From contig JAMFSY010000063.1 of NCBI GenBank assembly GCA_026225555.1, positions 1 through 50,342 on the forward strand: a DNA stretch of 50,342 bases, in the 5' to 3' direction. This stretch comes from Methylacidiphilales bacterium (GTDB lineage: Bacteria; Verrucomicrobiota; Verrucomicrobiia; Methylacidiphilales; UBA1321). Each line of letters opens with the position of its first letter. Position 1 is the first letter of the stretch. Shown one piece after another: positions 8,785 through 15,955 of this stretch. The position numbers and the translations under genes are program-made. The notes below the pieces were generated by a model. It was not told where the DNA came from. It saw nothing but the letters and a program-made list of their open reading frames with translations, and ran no database searches.

Positions 8785-9744
8785 ATGATTGTGCATGCGG
8801 TTGAGACGCCCCTCTCGTTGCGTGAGCGGTACACGGGTCTCCTCTACGGGGCGCTCGCGGCCGATGCCTTGGCGTTGGCGGCCCATTGGGTGTACGACCA
8901 GGACGAGCTCGCCCAGCGCTGGGGTGAGATCACCGATTTTCAGGCGCCCGCGGCGGATGGTTATCACGCGGGGAAACCGCTTGGGGCCCAGACCCATTAT
9001 GGCGACCAGGCACTCGTGCTGATGGAATCGCTCGAGGCGATGGGTGGCAATTTCGTAATGGATGATTTCGCGCGGCGCTGGCGTCAGTTCTGGGAGAAGT
9101 CGACCGCCTATCACGATCACGCCACGAAGGAAACGTTCGCCCATCTTCAGGATGGCCTGGGCCTGACCCGGGCGGGCTCGGCCTCGACGGAACTGGGCGG
9201 GGCAGCTCGGCTCGCGCCCTTGCTGGTCGCCTTGAGGAAAGAGGAGGCACCTGTGATCATCGCCGCCGTGCGTGCGCAGACTGCGCTGACGCATGCCACG
9301 CCCGCCGTGATCGATGCGGCGGAATTCATGGCGCGCACCGTTTTTCTCCTCATGCGGGGCATTTCGATTCCGAGCGCACTGAGGGATTCGGCCGGATTTT
9401 CCTACCGGGCCCTCCCAGCGGAAAAATATTTGCAGCGGGCAGAGGAAGCGCGGCACTTGCCGACGCGGGAAGCCGTGGAGCAACTTGGGCAATCATGTGC
9501 GCTGGAGAAGGCGCTGCCCTCTGTCATGACCATTCTTTTGCAACACGGCACCGATCTGGAAACGGCGTTGATCGAGAACGTGATGGCCGGTGGAGATTCC
9601 GCCGCGCGAGGCATGGTGCTCGGCACGCTGCTGGGGGCGGCCCACGGTCGTCGCGCGGTACCGGAACGCTGGCTCAGGGCCTTGCGGGCGCGGCCCATTG
9701 TGGAGTCCTTCCTCGAGTCAGTCGACTTGGGCGGCGTCAGCTAA
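8785..9744 (+). CDS. ADP-ribosylglycohydrolase-family protein
   Basis: An all-helical protein of the ADP-ribosylglycohydrolase/DraG/J1-crystallin superfamily. The N-terminal GLLYGALAADALALAAHWVYD matches the first helix of the fold, and GGDSAARGMVLGTLLGAAHG matches the C-terminal metal-site helix. Classical enzymes carry GGDTD(T/S) there, with two aspartates binding Mg2+. Here the second aspartate is gone (GGDSAAR), and the first-helix GD(A/S)xG is ALAAD. Catalysis on ADP-ribosyl groups is therefore doubtful, and it may be a diverged enzyme. The ATG at 8785 follows a GGAGG/GAGG stretch; an upstream ATG-like start at 8695 would overlap sequence without domain similarity. It stands alone next to tRNA-Leu, with the PDZ protein downstream. 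Confidence 0.75.
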   Translation: MIVHAVETPLSLRERYTGLLYGALAADALALAAHWVYDQDELAQRWGEITDFQAPAADGYHAGKPLGAQTHYGDQALVLMESLEAMGGNFVMDDFARRWRQFWEKSTAYHDHATKETFAHLQDGLGLTRAGSASTELGGAARLAPLLVALRKEEAPVIIAAVRAQTALTHATPAVIDAAEFMARTVFLLMRGISIPSALRDSAGFSYRALPAEKYLQRAEEARHLPTREAVEQLGQSCALEKALPSVMTILLQHGTDLETALIENVMAGGDSAARGMVLGTLLGAAHGRRAVPERWLRALRARPIVESFLESVDLGGVS

Positions 9745-9771
9745 TTTTCTGGCCGGAAATAGCCATTGCCC

Positions 9772-9785
9772 GGCGGGAAACCGCC
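9772..9785 (+). terminator. Stem-loop between two genes
   Basis: GGCGG-GAAA-CCGCC forms a perfect 5-bp stem with a GNRA-type loop, 30 bases after the preceding stop. There is no T tract, so termination is uncertain; it may just be an mRNA 3' hairpin. Confidence 0.3.
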
Positions 9786-9842
9786 TGTTAACTCTTCCGT
9801 TGATTCTTCTCGGCGGTGCTGTCGGCCTCTCTCCTTTTCGGC

Positions 9843-11102
9843 ATGAAAAACCGGTTTCTCTTTTCCCTCGGAATTCTTGTCGCCGTCATTCTGGCGGTGC
9901 TCGCCATCACGGGTTGGTATCGGAATGCCGGTTTTACGCCCTGGATGTCGCACGCTGATCTGGATCAATTTCTCAGCCAGTACGACAGCACGCCGCCGGG
10001 AGGACATCCCAACTATTGGGACAAGGGCCACTGGATCAATGCCGTGGAGGGCCGCTGGCATAACGGTATTCCGGAGTATCGCATCCGCTATGGCACCGTG
10101 CCGCCGCACCGGGCGCGCTGGTGGTACTGGTACCTGAACCAGGACCAGGAATCCTACTCCCGGCATGTGCATGAGTTGGCCGATCAGGGCTTCACGTTGC
10201 TCGATCCCAATTCCTTTCTCCGCCCGGATGGCACACGCCGTTATCAAGGCGTGTGGCAGAAGCTCATCCCGCCGGATGGCGGAAAGCCGGCCCAGATTGC
10301 GCCGACGCCGGAACTACCCCACCTTTCCACCCTGCCCAACCGGTCTCCGGCAACCAATGACTTTTGGTCCGGGCTGCTGGGCATCGTCATTTCCGACGAC
10401 GAGACTGGGTCCCCTGGAGTAAAGATCGCGCGCATCCTGCCGGGCAGTTCGGCGGAGAAGGCCGACCTGAAGGCAGGTGATCGCCTCATGAGCGTCGATG
10501 GCCAATCCATCGAAGGTCTTTCCATCCCGCAAGTCGTGCGCCTGCTACGCGGACCTCTCGGCACATCGACCACACTCGTCGTCAATCGCGCGACCGTGAA
10601 CAATCTCGCGCCCGAAGTAAAGCAGGTGGTGCTTCAGCGGGGACTTACCCACTTCTTCACAACACCGCAACCTCTCGCCTCCAGCGTTCCTCCGCCGTCA
10701 GCGGAGCCGTGCTACCTGGCCTTGGCGAGCGACCCCACGAAGGTCATTGGTTGTTACAATTATCTCGTCTATCTCGTGCCACGCCAAAGCCCGGCGGCGA
10801 TGAAGTTCCGCCTCGTGCCCGGTCTGCTCGGCCCGGATTACGTTTCGATTCAGGCGGTGGATCAGCCGGACCATTACCTGCGCCATCAGAATGATCAGTT
10901 CAAGCTGCATCCTCTGCCGCAAAACGACCGGCTCTTTCAATGGGACGCCTCCTTCACCCTCCTCCACACCGCGGCGGGCGGCGTGGTTTTCCAACTAGCG
11001 AATTATCCGGATCGCGATATGACCGTGACGCGGGATACTTCCATTTACAACGCCGCGCTGCCCGATTGGGACAAGTGCATGTTCGTAATCGTTAAGCCGT
11101 AG
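9843..11102 (+). CDS. Membrane-anchored PDZ protein with AbfB-like trefoil
   Basis: 419 residues from the ATG at 9843. Residues 5-26 are a signal anchor or signal peptide. Residues about 55-145 resemble a 'bacterial tandem repeat domain 1' unit (HELADQGFTLLDPNSFL…YQGVWQKL). Residues about 175-255 are a PDZ domain (ARILPGSSAEKADLKAGDRL, VDGQSI, plus the peptide-binding loop region). Residues about 290-415 look like an AbfB/beta-trefoil arabinose-binding module (VSIQAVDQPDHYLRHQND, FTLLHTAAGGVVFQ). A protein-peptide-binding domain joined to a sugar-binding one is unusual. No protease or glycosidase catalytic domain is seen. I infer an extracytoplasmic scaffold that holds a protein tail and a glycan, but its function is unknown. 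A start at 9816 is also possible but adds only nine residues before the hydrophobic segment. Confidence 0.65.
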   Translation: MKNRFLFSLGILVAVILAVLAITGWYRNAGFTPWMSHADLDQFLSQYDSTPPGGHPNYWDKGHWINAVEGRWHNGIPEYRIRYGTVPPHRARWWYWYLNQDQESYSRHVHELADQGFTLLDPNSFLRPDGTRRYQGVWQKLIPPDGGKPAQIAPTPELPHLSTLPNRSPATNDFWSGLLGIVISDDETGSPGVKIARILPGSSAEKADLKAGDRLMSVDGQSIEGLSIPQVVRLLRGPLGTSTTLVVNRATVNNLAPEVKQVVLQRGLTHFFTTPQPLASSVPPPSAEPCYLALASDPTKVIGCYNYLVYLVPRQSPAAMKFRLVPGLLGPDYVSIQAVDQPDHYLRHQNDQFKLHPLPQNDRLFQWDASFTLLHTAAGGVVFQLANYPDRDMTVTRDTSIYNAALPDWDKCMFVIVKP

Positions 11103-11128
11103 GAAAGCGATTCAGAATTTACCGGCGA

Positions 11129-11404
11129 TCATCGTCCGCTCGCGTATGTATAAATCACGAACACCAAAACAGCCGCCAGGATCAGCAGAATAAAACAGCC
11201 CGTGAGGCTGTAAGCCGGCTTGGGTGCGAAGACGTAATGACACCTCTCGCACAACACCATGTTCTTGCGATTGGCGTTGCTCAATAAGTAGGGGAGAAGG
11301 CCACCAAAAAATAGCAGCGCCGCCGAGCTTTGCTCGATCTCCACTCGCCGAAATTCCTGAGTCGAACCGCACCGGGGACAGACGTATTTTTCGTCGTCGC
11401 TCAT
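11129..11404 (-). CDS. Small zinc-ribbon membrane protein, unknown function
   Basis: 91 residues. An N-terminal CPRCG (about 9-13) and a later CERCH (about 52-56) make a two-knuckle zinc ribbon, interrupted by a hydrophobic stretch (SSAALLFFGGLLPYLL). A C-terminal membrane helix (LTGCFILLILAAVLVFVIYTY) follows. The ribbon is probably cytoplasmic, with the tail in the membrane. No family is recognised. It is the last gene of a minus-strand run after the NUDIX gene (11 bases between them), so it is probably cotranscribed. Confidence 0.65.
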   Translation of the reverse strand: MSDDEKYVCPRCGSTQEFRRVEIEQSSAALLFFGGLLPYLLSNANRKNMVLCERCHYVFAPKPAYSLTGCFILLILAAVLVFVIYTYASGR

Positions 11405-11415
11405 GGTGCCGGTAG

Positions 11416-11913
11416 CTACACCCCGCGCAGCTGGTTCAGCAACGGGAGATCCGCCTCGGGAAATTGGTAATCGGTAAATTGCGCCGCCGTGATCCAGTTG
11501 AAGTCGGCCACTTCCAGCTTTTGCGGCTGGCCGGAAAGGATGCTCGCTTCGAAAAAATAGAGACGCACATCGCGATCGGGATAGGCGTGGACGACGTGAT
11601 GGATCTGCGCGCCGATCTCCGTGTCGATGCCGAGCTCTTCCTGCAATTCGCGACGCAGGGCCGCCCGCAATTCCTCGCCCGGCTCGACTTTTCCACCGGG
11701 GAATTCCCAGTAACCGCCGAGTGTATCGTCGGCGAGCCGTTGCGTGATGAGGAAACGGCCCTCAAAACAGATGACCCCGGCCACGACATCGATCGGCGGA
11801 TGCGTCACGATGCGTTGCTGCGGAGGCACGAGATATCGGGGGGGCTTAAGAACCTTGGTGCGAAAGAAGGGCTTCGCCGTGGCGTCGTCGCAGGCGAAGT
11901 CCCGTTCGGTCAT
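11416..11913 (-). CDS. NUDIX hydrolase (MutT-like)
   Basis: 165 residues with a complete NUDIX box, [20 protein letters not shown] followed by ELGI (GX5EX7REUXEEXGU), preceded by the [12 protein letters not shown] strand and GGYWEFPGG typical of the MutT/8-oxo-dGTP diphosphatase branch. It should bind Mg2+ and hydrolyse a nucleoside diphosphate linked to another group; nucleotide-pool cleaning is the likeliest role, but the substrate cannot be read. A ~35-residue N-terminal extension ([17 protein letters not shown]) is unusual for MutT. Its ATG overlaps the transaldolase stop (ATGA), so translation is probably coupled. Confidence 0.85.
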   Translation of the reverse strand: MTERDFACDDATAKPFFRTKVLKPPRYLVPPQQRIVTHPPIDVVAGVICFEGRFLITQRLADDTLGGYWEFPGGKVEPGEELRAALRRELQEELGIDTEIGAQIHHVVHAYPDRDVRLYFFEASILSGQPQKLEVADFNWITAAQFTDYQFPEADLPLLNQLRGV

Positions 11914-12560
11914 TGCTTGGCTTGTCCCTTTTCCCAGTCGGCCAGGAACTTCTTCAGGCCGCTATCGGTCAGCGGGTGATGGAGCAGACCCTTGAGTACG
12001 GACCACGGCGCGGTGATGACATCGCTGCCGATGCGCGCGGCTTCCAGGAAGTGCATGGGCGAGCGGGCGCTGGCGGTGAGAATCTGGGTGTCGATGCCGT
12101 AGTTATCATAGATCAACCGGATGTCGCGGATGACCTGCATGCCTTCGGCGCCGATATCATCGAGGCGGCCAACGAAGGGGCTGATATAGGTTGCGCCAGC
12201 CTTGGCGGCGAGCAGCGCCTGGTTCGCGTTGAAACAGAGCGTGACGTTGGTCTTGATGCCCTTTTCCGTCAGGTGCTTCACGGCCTTGAGACCCTCGGCG
12301 ATAAGCGGAATCTTCACGACGATGTTCTTGTGCCAAGTCGCGATGTCCTCGCCTTCCTTGATCATTTCCGGCGCGGTGATGCTGACCACTTCGGCGCTGA
12401 TCGGGCCATCCACGATCTCGGTGATTTCCATGATCAATTGCTTGAAAGGCTTGCCGCTCTTGGAAGCGAGCGTGGGGTTGGTGGTCACCCCATCGATCAA
12501 GCCCATGGACTGGGCTTCCTTGATTTCGTTGGTATCTCCGGAATCGATAAAAATCTTCAT
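11910..12560 (-). CDS. tal: Transaldolase, TalC/fructose-6-phosphate aldolase type
   Basis: 216 residues from the ATG at 12560, the normal length of the short TalC/FSA family; an upstream frame start at 12638 is rejected because the family begins at [13 protein letters not shown]. The Schiff-base lysine is K83 in [40 protein letters not shown] and [13 protein letters not shown] are family hallmarks. It is cytosolic and exchanges a dihydroxyacetone unit between sugar phosphates in the non-oxidative pentose phosphate pathway. An AAGGTGG Shine-Dalgarno lies ~8 bases upstream. It shares a minus-strand run with the sigma factor (118 bases upstream) and overlaps the NUDIX gene by 4 bases. Confidence 0.93.
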   Translation of the reverse strand: MKIFIDSGDTNEIKEAQSMGLIDGVTTNPTLASKSGKPFKQLIMEITEIVDGPISAEVVSITAPEMIKEGEDIATWHKNIVVKIPLIAEGLKAVKHLTEKGIKTNVTLCFNANQALLAAKAGATYISPFVGRLDDIGAEGMQVIRDIRLIYDNYGIDTQILTASARSPMHFLEAARIGSDVITAPWSVLKGLLHHPLTDSGLKKFLADWEKGQAKQ

Positions 12561-12678
12561 GGAGACCACCTTACCAGCGTGGCTGCGCGGCACAACCGCG
12601 AAATGACCTTGTGAACAGATCGTAACCGTTCCGGACACCGACCCAGGTCGTGTCTAATTTTGAGATGAGTTCTAAGGC

Positions 12679-13395
12679 CTAGGGAGTCTTCTCCGTTTGC
12701 TTCCAGGTTTGGCGAAGGCGGGCCAGGGCCTGATGATGCAACTGAGAGACCCGCGAGGGCGTCACTTTCAGCCGGTCGGCCACGTCCCGTAGGGGGACAT
12801 TCTGCAGATAATGCAAAACGATGATGGTGGATTGCGCGGTCGGAAGCACCGTCAGGCATTTATGAAGCGTGCGCTTATCCTCCTCCGAAAGCACCGCCGC
12901 GTCGGGACTTGGCGCATCGGGATCGGCCAGGCGCTCCGTCAGGGGCAGGTTTTCCTCTCCGCGCCCGTTGTCCCCCGTCTCGTCGAAGGAAACTAACTGA
13001 TGAGGGCGAGACAGGGTTTGCAGGGCCGCCAGTTCCGCGACATCCACCCCCAGCGCTGCGGCCAGCTCGTTTACGGTGGGCTCGCGTTCCAGTTGTTCGA
13101 TAAGATTGGCCGTAATACGTGTGATACGTCGATTGCTTTTGTGAACGGAGCGCGGAGCCCACTCCCAATGTCTCAACTCATCCAGCACCGCACCGCGAAT
13201 ACGCACGGCACAAAAACCTCGGAAGGATGCTCCCTTGGAAACGTCATATCGAGAGGCAGCTCGGAGGTAGCCGAGGACGCCCGCGCTCTGAAGATCATCT
13301 CTATCCAGATGGCTCGGCAACTTGGATGCACAAGCCCGGGCGAATCCTCGGGCCCACGGTAAAAATTCAAGAATACGGCGCTCTTCGCATCCCAT
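12679..13395 (-). CDS. Sigma-28 family RNA polymerase sigma factor (FliA/WhiG type)
   Basis: 238 residues with sigma regions in order: region 2 (about 28-85: DRDDLQSAGVLGYLRAASRY, KGASFRGFCAVRIRGAVLDE, LRHWEWAPRSVHK), region 3 (about 90-130: IEQLEREPTVNELAAALGV) and region 4 (about 175-230: LPTAQSTIIVLHYLQNVPLR, DRLKVTPSRVSQLHHQALAR). The DELR-W-APRSV sequence is typical of the FliA/WhiG/SigF branch. It directs RNA polymerase to an alternative promoter set. No flagellar or anti-sigma gene is in the window, so flagellar control is not supported. The ATG at 13395 lies against an inverted repeat and a promoter that would leave almost no leader. Confidence 0.9.
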   Translation of the reverse strand: MGCEERRILEFLPWARGFARACASKLPSHLDRDDLQSAGVLGYLRAASRYDVSKGASFRGFCAVRIRGAVLDELRHWEWAPRSVHKSNRRITRITANLIEQLEREPTVNELAAALGVDVAELAALQTLSRPHQLVSFDETGDNGRGEENLPLTERLADPDAPSPDAAVLSEEDKRTLHKCLTVLPTAQSTIIVLHYLQNVPLRDVADRLKVTPSRVSQLHHQALARLRQTWKQTEKTP

Positions 13396-13396
13396 A

Positions 13397-13433
13397 ACGG
13401 GTTACTTATGTATTACACTTTGTAACCCGTCAA
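13397..13433 (-). promoter_or_regulatory. Promoter with inverted repeat for the sigma-factor gene
   Basis: Minus-strand TTGACG (13433-13428) is a good -35. CATAAG (17-base spacing) or overlapping TACATA (15-base spacing) could be the -10. Transcription would start within a few bases of the ATG at 13395. A perfect 9-bp inverted repeat, ACGGGTTAC/GTAACCCGT (13397-13405 and 13422-13430, 16 bases apart), brackets the -10 and overlaps the -35. That suits a repressor operator; the alternative is an mRNA or DNA hairpin. No Shine-Dalgarno is present. Confidence 0.5.
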
Positions 13434-13493
13434 TGAGATAATTGTGCATTCTTTTCATTCCAAGCTCAGGGACAACATGAGCGAGAAGAACGC

Positions 13494-14159
13494 CTATCGC
13501 AATGTATAAGCCAGCTTCTCGTTCCAGCTCAGCGTCCGAAAGTGCCGCAAGACTTGGGGGCGCTCCGCCAAGGGTACTCGACGCAACCGTCCCAGAAAAG
13601 CCAGCGCGCAACGTTGCGCCTCGCGATAGCGCGAGCGCAAGCGCGGCGTGGCGAAACGTCGATGCCCCGAATCGAACAACTGCCGTCGCAGCCAGCTCCC
13701 CACCGCGCGCGGGACGCGGCCGCCGCAAATGATATGCGCGAATCGGCTCAGGACGAGATAGGTATCGATCCGCGCCTGCGTTTCGAGGTTGCGCGCGTAG
13801 GCCTCGCTTTCGATTCCGCGCTCGCCTTCCTGAAAAAGAAGCGCGGCCTGCACGCCGTGGGCGATTTCCTCAATGAACGCGATCAACGCGGATATGTTCC
13901 GCTCGTTCAAGGCCTGCCGGGGATCGTTCGCCTCGAGCTCCGCGATGATCGGCGGCGAATAGAAGATCGCCACGTAAAGCGAGTCGCCCGCCTGCCGCAG
14001 AAAAGTCCGTCCCCCGGGCGCGAGATGCCGTGCGTCCTCGCCCGCGAGTTGGTTGAGCACGGCGCAGCGTCCCTCGCCGATGAGGCAGCTTTCGAGATTG
14101 ATCGGAACCGGCGCGTAAGTGCGCTCGAGCAGTAGTTGGATTTCCCGCAGCAGGGTCAT
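13494..14159 (-). CDS. Unknown protein, second of a coupled pair
   Basis: 221 residues, no family recognised. It is mostly helical in appearance, without a signal peptide or membrane segment. An acidic N-terminal half (IAELEANDPRQALNERNISALIAFIEEIAH) is followed by a strongly basic C-terminal half rich in arginine (LRRQLFDSGHRRFATPRLRS), which could bind nucleic acid; that is only inference from composition. Its ATG overlaps the stop of the preceding gene (ATGA), so the two proteins are probably made together and may form a complex. The sigma-factor gene follows ~100 bases downstream on the same strand but has its own promoter. Confidence 0.6.
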   Translation of the reverse strand: MTLLREIQLLLERTYAPVPINLESCLIGEGRCAVLNQLAGEDARHLAPGGRTFLRQAGDSLYVAIFYSPPIIAELEANDPRQALNERNISALIAFIEEIAHGVQAALLFQEGERGIESEAYARNLETQARIDTYLVLSRFAHIICGGRVPRAVGSWLRRQLFDSGHRRFATPRLRSRYREAQRCALAFLGRLRRVPLAERPQVLRHFRTLSWNEKLAYTLR

Positions 14160-14854
14160 GGCAGAATGATCGAGGGAGGGGTGTGCATGTGCAGCAGCGT
14201 CTCCGTCAAATCATTCAGCGCGAGGCGCACCCGGCGGAATTCGCTGCCCAGCATTTCAAAAATCACGCCAAGATCGGTCCGCTTCGCGTGCGGATGCCGC
14301 GCGATGCTGAGGTAGGAGGATTGGCCCACCGACTCGTAAAATCCGATGCTCGGCGCGCCACGACGCTGGGCGTGGGCGTGAACCCGCTCGGCGAACATGC
14401 CGCTGAGAAAGAGCGCGTAATTGGCGAGATGCGTGCGCAGCGGATAGGCCTGCTCGGGCGGGCACTTGTCCAATTGCAAAAGAAGATCGGAGATATAGGC
14501 GAAGTTCGGCGTGACCGGCTGCGTCGTGTCGCGGGACCGAAGTTGATTGATGTGCGAAAACGCCAGCAGCACGGCCGCCACGTAATCAGTCAGGGCACGT
14601 TCCTCGATTGAGACGCGCCGCAACACGCGGCGCGTGAGAACGTAAAAGTAGAATGCCGCCGAAACCTGGAGACAACCGGTCCGGTCGACCAGCGAATCGT
14701 AAACGAGATCATGATCGAGAATGGCGTCGCGCTCGTTCTCATCACTCAGCAGAGAGACCAGGGAAACCGCATCCTTTTGCGATTTGGAGAGGACGCCAAC
14801 GACGAAGGAAAAATCGTCGGCAGTGAATTGCGCGCGGCAGTTCGCTTGGATCAC
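14156..14854 (-). CDS. Unknown protein, first of a coupled pair
   Basis: 232 residues from a GTG at 14854, chosen because a strong GGGAGG Shine-Dalgarno sits just upstream; a longer frame from 14938 adds sequence of no apparent value. No family recognised. The protein is helical and probably cytosolic (DDFSFVVGVLSKSQKDAVSL, LLSDENERDAILDHDLVYDS), with a weakly hydrophobic middle (ALTDYVAAVLLAFSH). The end (FEMLGSEFRRVRLALNDLTE) is amphipathic. It overlaps the next gene by 4 bases. A role linked to the downstream sigma factor is possible by position only. Confidence 0.6.
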   Translation of the reverse strand: MIQANCRAQFTADDFSFVVGVLSKSQKDAVSLVSLLSDENERDAILDHDLVYDSLVDRTGCLQVSAAFYFYVLTRRVLRRVSIEERALTDYVAAVLLAFSHINQLRSRDTTQPVTPNFAYISDLLLQLDKCPPEQAYPLRTHLANYALFLSGMFAERVHAHAQRRGAPSIGFYESVGQSSYLSIARHPHAKRTDLGVIFEMLGSEFRRVRLALNDLTETLLHMHTPPSIILP

Positions 14855-14924
14855 GTCCCTCCCTGTAGCACGGGGAATGCCAGTTTCCCGAGCGGGAGAA
14901 CTGTCCTCGCTGGTCGCCTTCCGT

Positions 14925-15028
14925 GGTAGCCGCCGCACGCCGTACGGTGGTGTCTTTTCGAAGAGGCGCGTAGCGTGGACGTGAGAGCTTTTCCTCTCTT
15001 CTCCACCGCACGGCGTGCGGCGGCTACC
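14925..15028. repeat. Long inverted-repeat element, 26-bp arms
   Basis: Arms at 14925-14950 and 15003-15028 are reverse complements with one mismatch (26 bp each), separated by 52 bases. They begin GGTAGCCGCCGCACG and end CGGCGGCTACC. The element fills the gap between two divergent gene groups and has no coding potential. The arms would form a very stable cruciform or RNA hairpin, as in REP/MITE-type elements. No second copy was noticed in the window. Confidence 0.75.
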
Positions 15029-15097
15029 TGCATTCCTTCGGGCCTTTTGCCACGAAAGCTTGCCCGGCGCAGGCTTCCCGATAGATTGATTGGCGTC

Positions 15098-15298
15098 ATG
15101 TCCTCACCCGAAGTAACGCCTCCCGTCACGTTCCCGGCCCGGCTTGCCTGGCTTCAGCGCAATGTCCGAACGCATGTCCGCCCTTATCATTTCGCCGTCG
15201 GCGGGCTGGTGGGATTGATCACCGCGATTTTCGCCGCGGTTCTGGTGCTGATGATTTTGGTCGCGACCAATTTCAACATCCTTTCCTGGATCGAGTAG
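15098..15298 (+). CDS. Small single-pass membrane protein, unknown
   Basis: 66 residues from the ATG at 15098: a short polar amino end, a basic patch (RNVRTHVRPYHF) and one long membrane helix (VGGLVGLITAIFAAVLVLMI). No family is recognised. The longer frame from 14975 crosses the inverted repeat and is not believed. It could be a small regulator or subunit of a membrane complex; no evidence points to which. The next membrane-protein gene follows 82 bases later on the same strand. Confidence 0.5.
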   Translation: MSSPEVTPPVTFPARLAWLQRNVRTHVRPYHFAVGGLVGLITAIFAAVLVLMILVATNFNILSWIE

Positions 15299-15380
15299 GT
15301 TTTTGAATGGCCGCCGCCCACAACGCGGCGCACCGATGAGAGTCTTTTTCATCGGCCCCGTCCTGTGCTAGACTGGACGG

Positions 15381-15953
15381 ATGCACGGCCTCGCGCCTTC
15401 CCCGCTCTTCGCCGCCATCGCGATTCCCACGGCGAAGCAATGCCTCATGGCCCTCGCGCCGCTTCTCGCGCTGGCGGGCGGGCGTTGGCTCTTCGTTCAT
15501 CTCGACGAAATCATTCACCGCCTCTTCCCCACGCTCGAGTGGAACCGGGAACTGGGCTGGCTTAACATCCGCGCCGAGCGCCGAGCCTCGGCCTTCTTTC
15601 GCTGGGTCGCCTACGTCGTCTATGCGGTACTGGCCATCGCACTCGCCGGCATCGCTTGGGGCGCGGTCGCCTTTCGCGAAATCCAACAGTGGAGCGATCC
15701 CATGGTCATGGGCGATCTGCTGCTGCGGCTGCCCGTGCTGGCGGCTTGCCTGGGCCTTTGGCTCTTTTATCTCGGGGCGGATTTGCTGCCCCAATTGCGC
15801 CGGGAATACGAACGCGAAGACCTGGAAAAATTCCGCGCCCAGCTCGCCGCCCTGGAAGAAAGCGAAGGGGCGCACCCTGGTTCACGCCTCAAGACCAAAA
15901 CCCAGATCTGGAGCAAGTCACCGCTACCGCAACGGCCCCGCTTCGGAAGATAA
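15381..15953 (+). CDS. Membrane protein of unknown function
   Basis: 190 residues with about three membrane helices (residues about 18-38, 75-100 and 110-135) and a charged cytoplasmic tail (LPQLRREYEREDLEKFRAQL, likely coiled coil). A possible amphipathic helix after the first segment (HLDEIIHRLFPTLEW) faces the membrane. No family recognised. Its stop is two bases from the convergent stop of the glycosyltransferase gene. The 7-bp hairpin CCGATGA/TCATCGG at 15333-15355 lies just upstream. Confidence 0.6.
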   Translation: MHGLAPSPLFAAIAIPTAKQCLMALAPLLALAGGRWLFVHLDEIIHRLFPTLEWNRELGWLNIRAERRASAFFRWVAYVVYAVLAIALAGIAWGAVAFREIQQWSDPMVMGDLLLRLPVLAACLGLWLFYLGADLLPQLRREYEREDLEKFRAQLAALEESEGAHPGSRLKTKTQIWSKSPLPQRPRFGR

Positions 15954-15955
15954 AG

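Noticed and set aside
8484..8834. Minus-strand frame across tRNA-Leu
   Set aside because: It overlaps a complete tRNA gene and has no domain.
9772..9785. Riboswitch or regulatory RNA at the short stem-loop
   Set aside because: Too small for any known aptamer; only a 5-bp stem.
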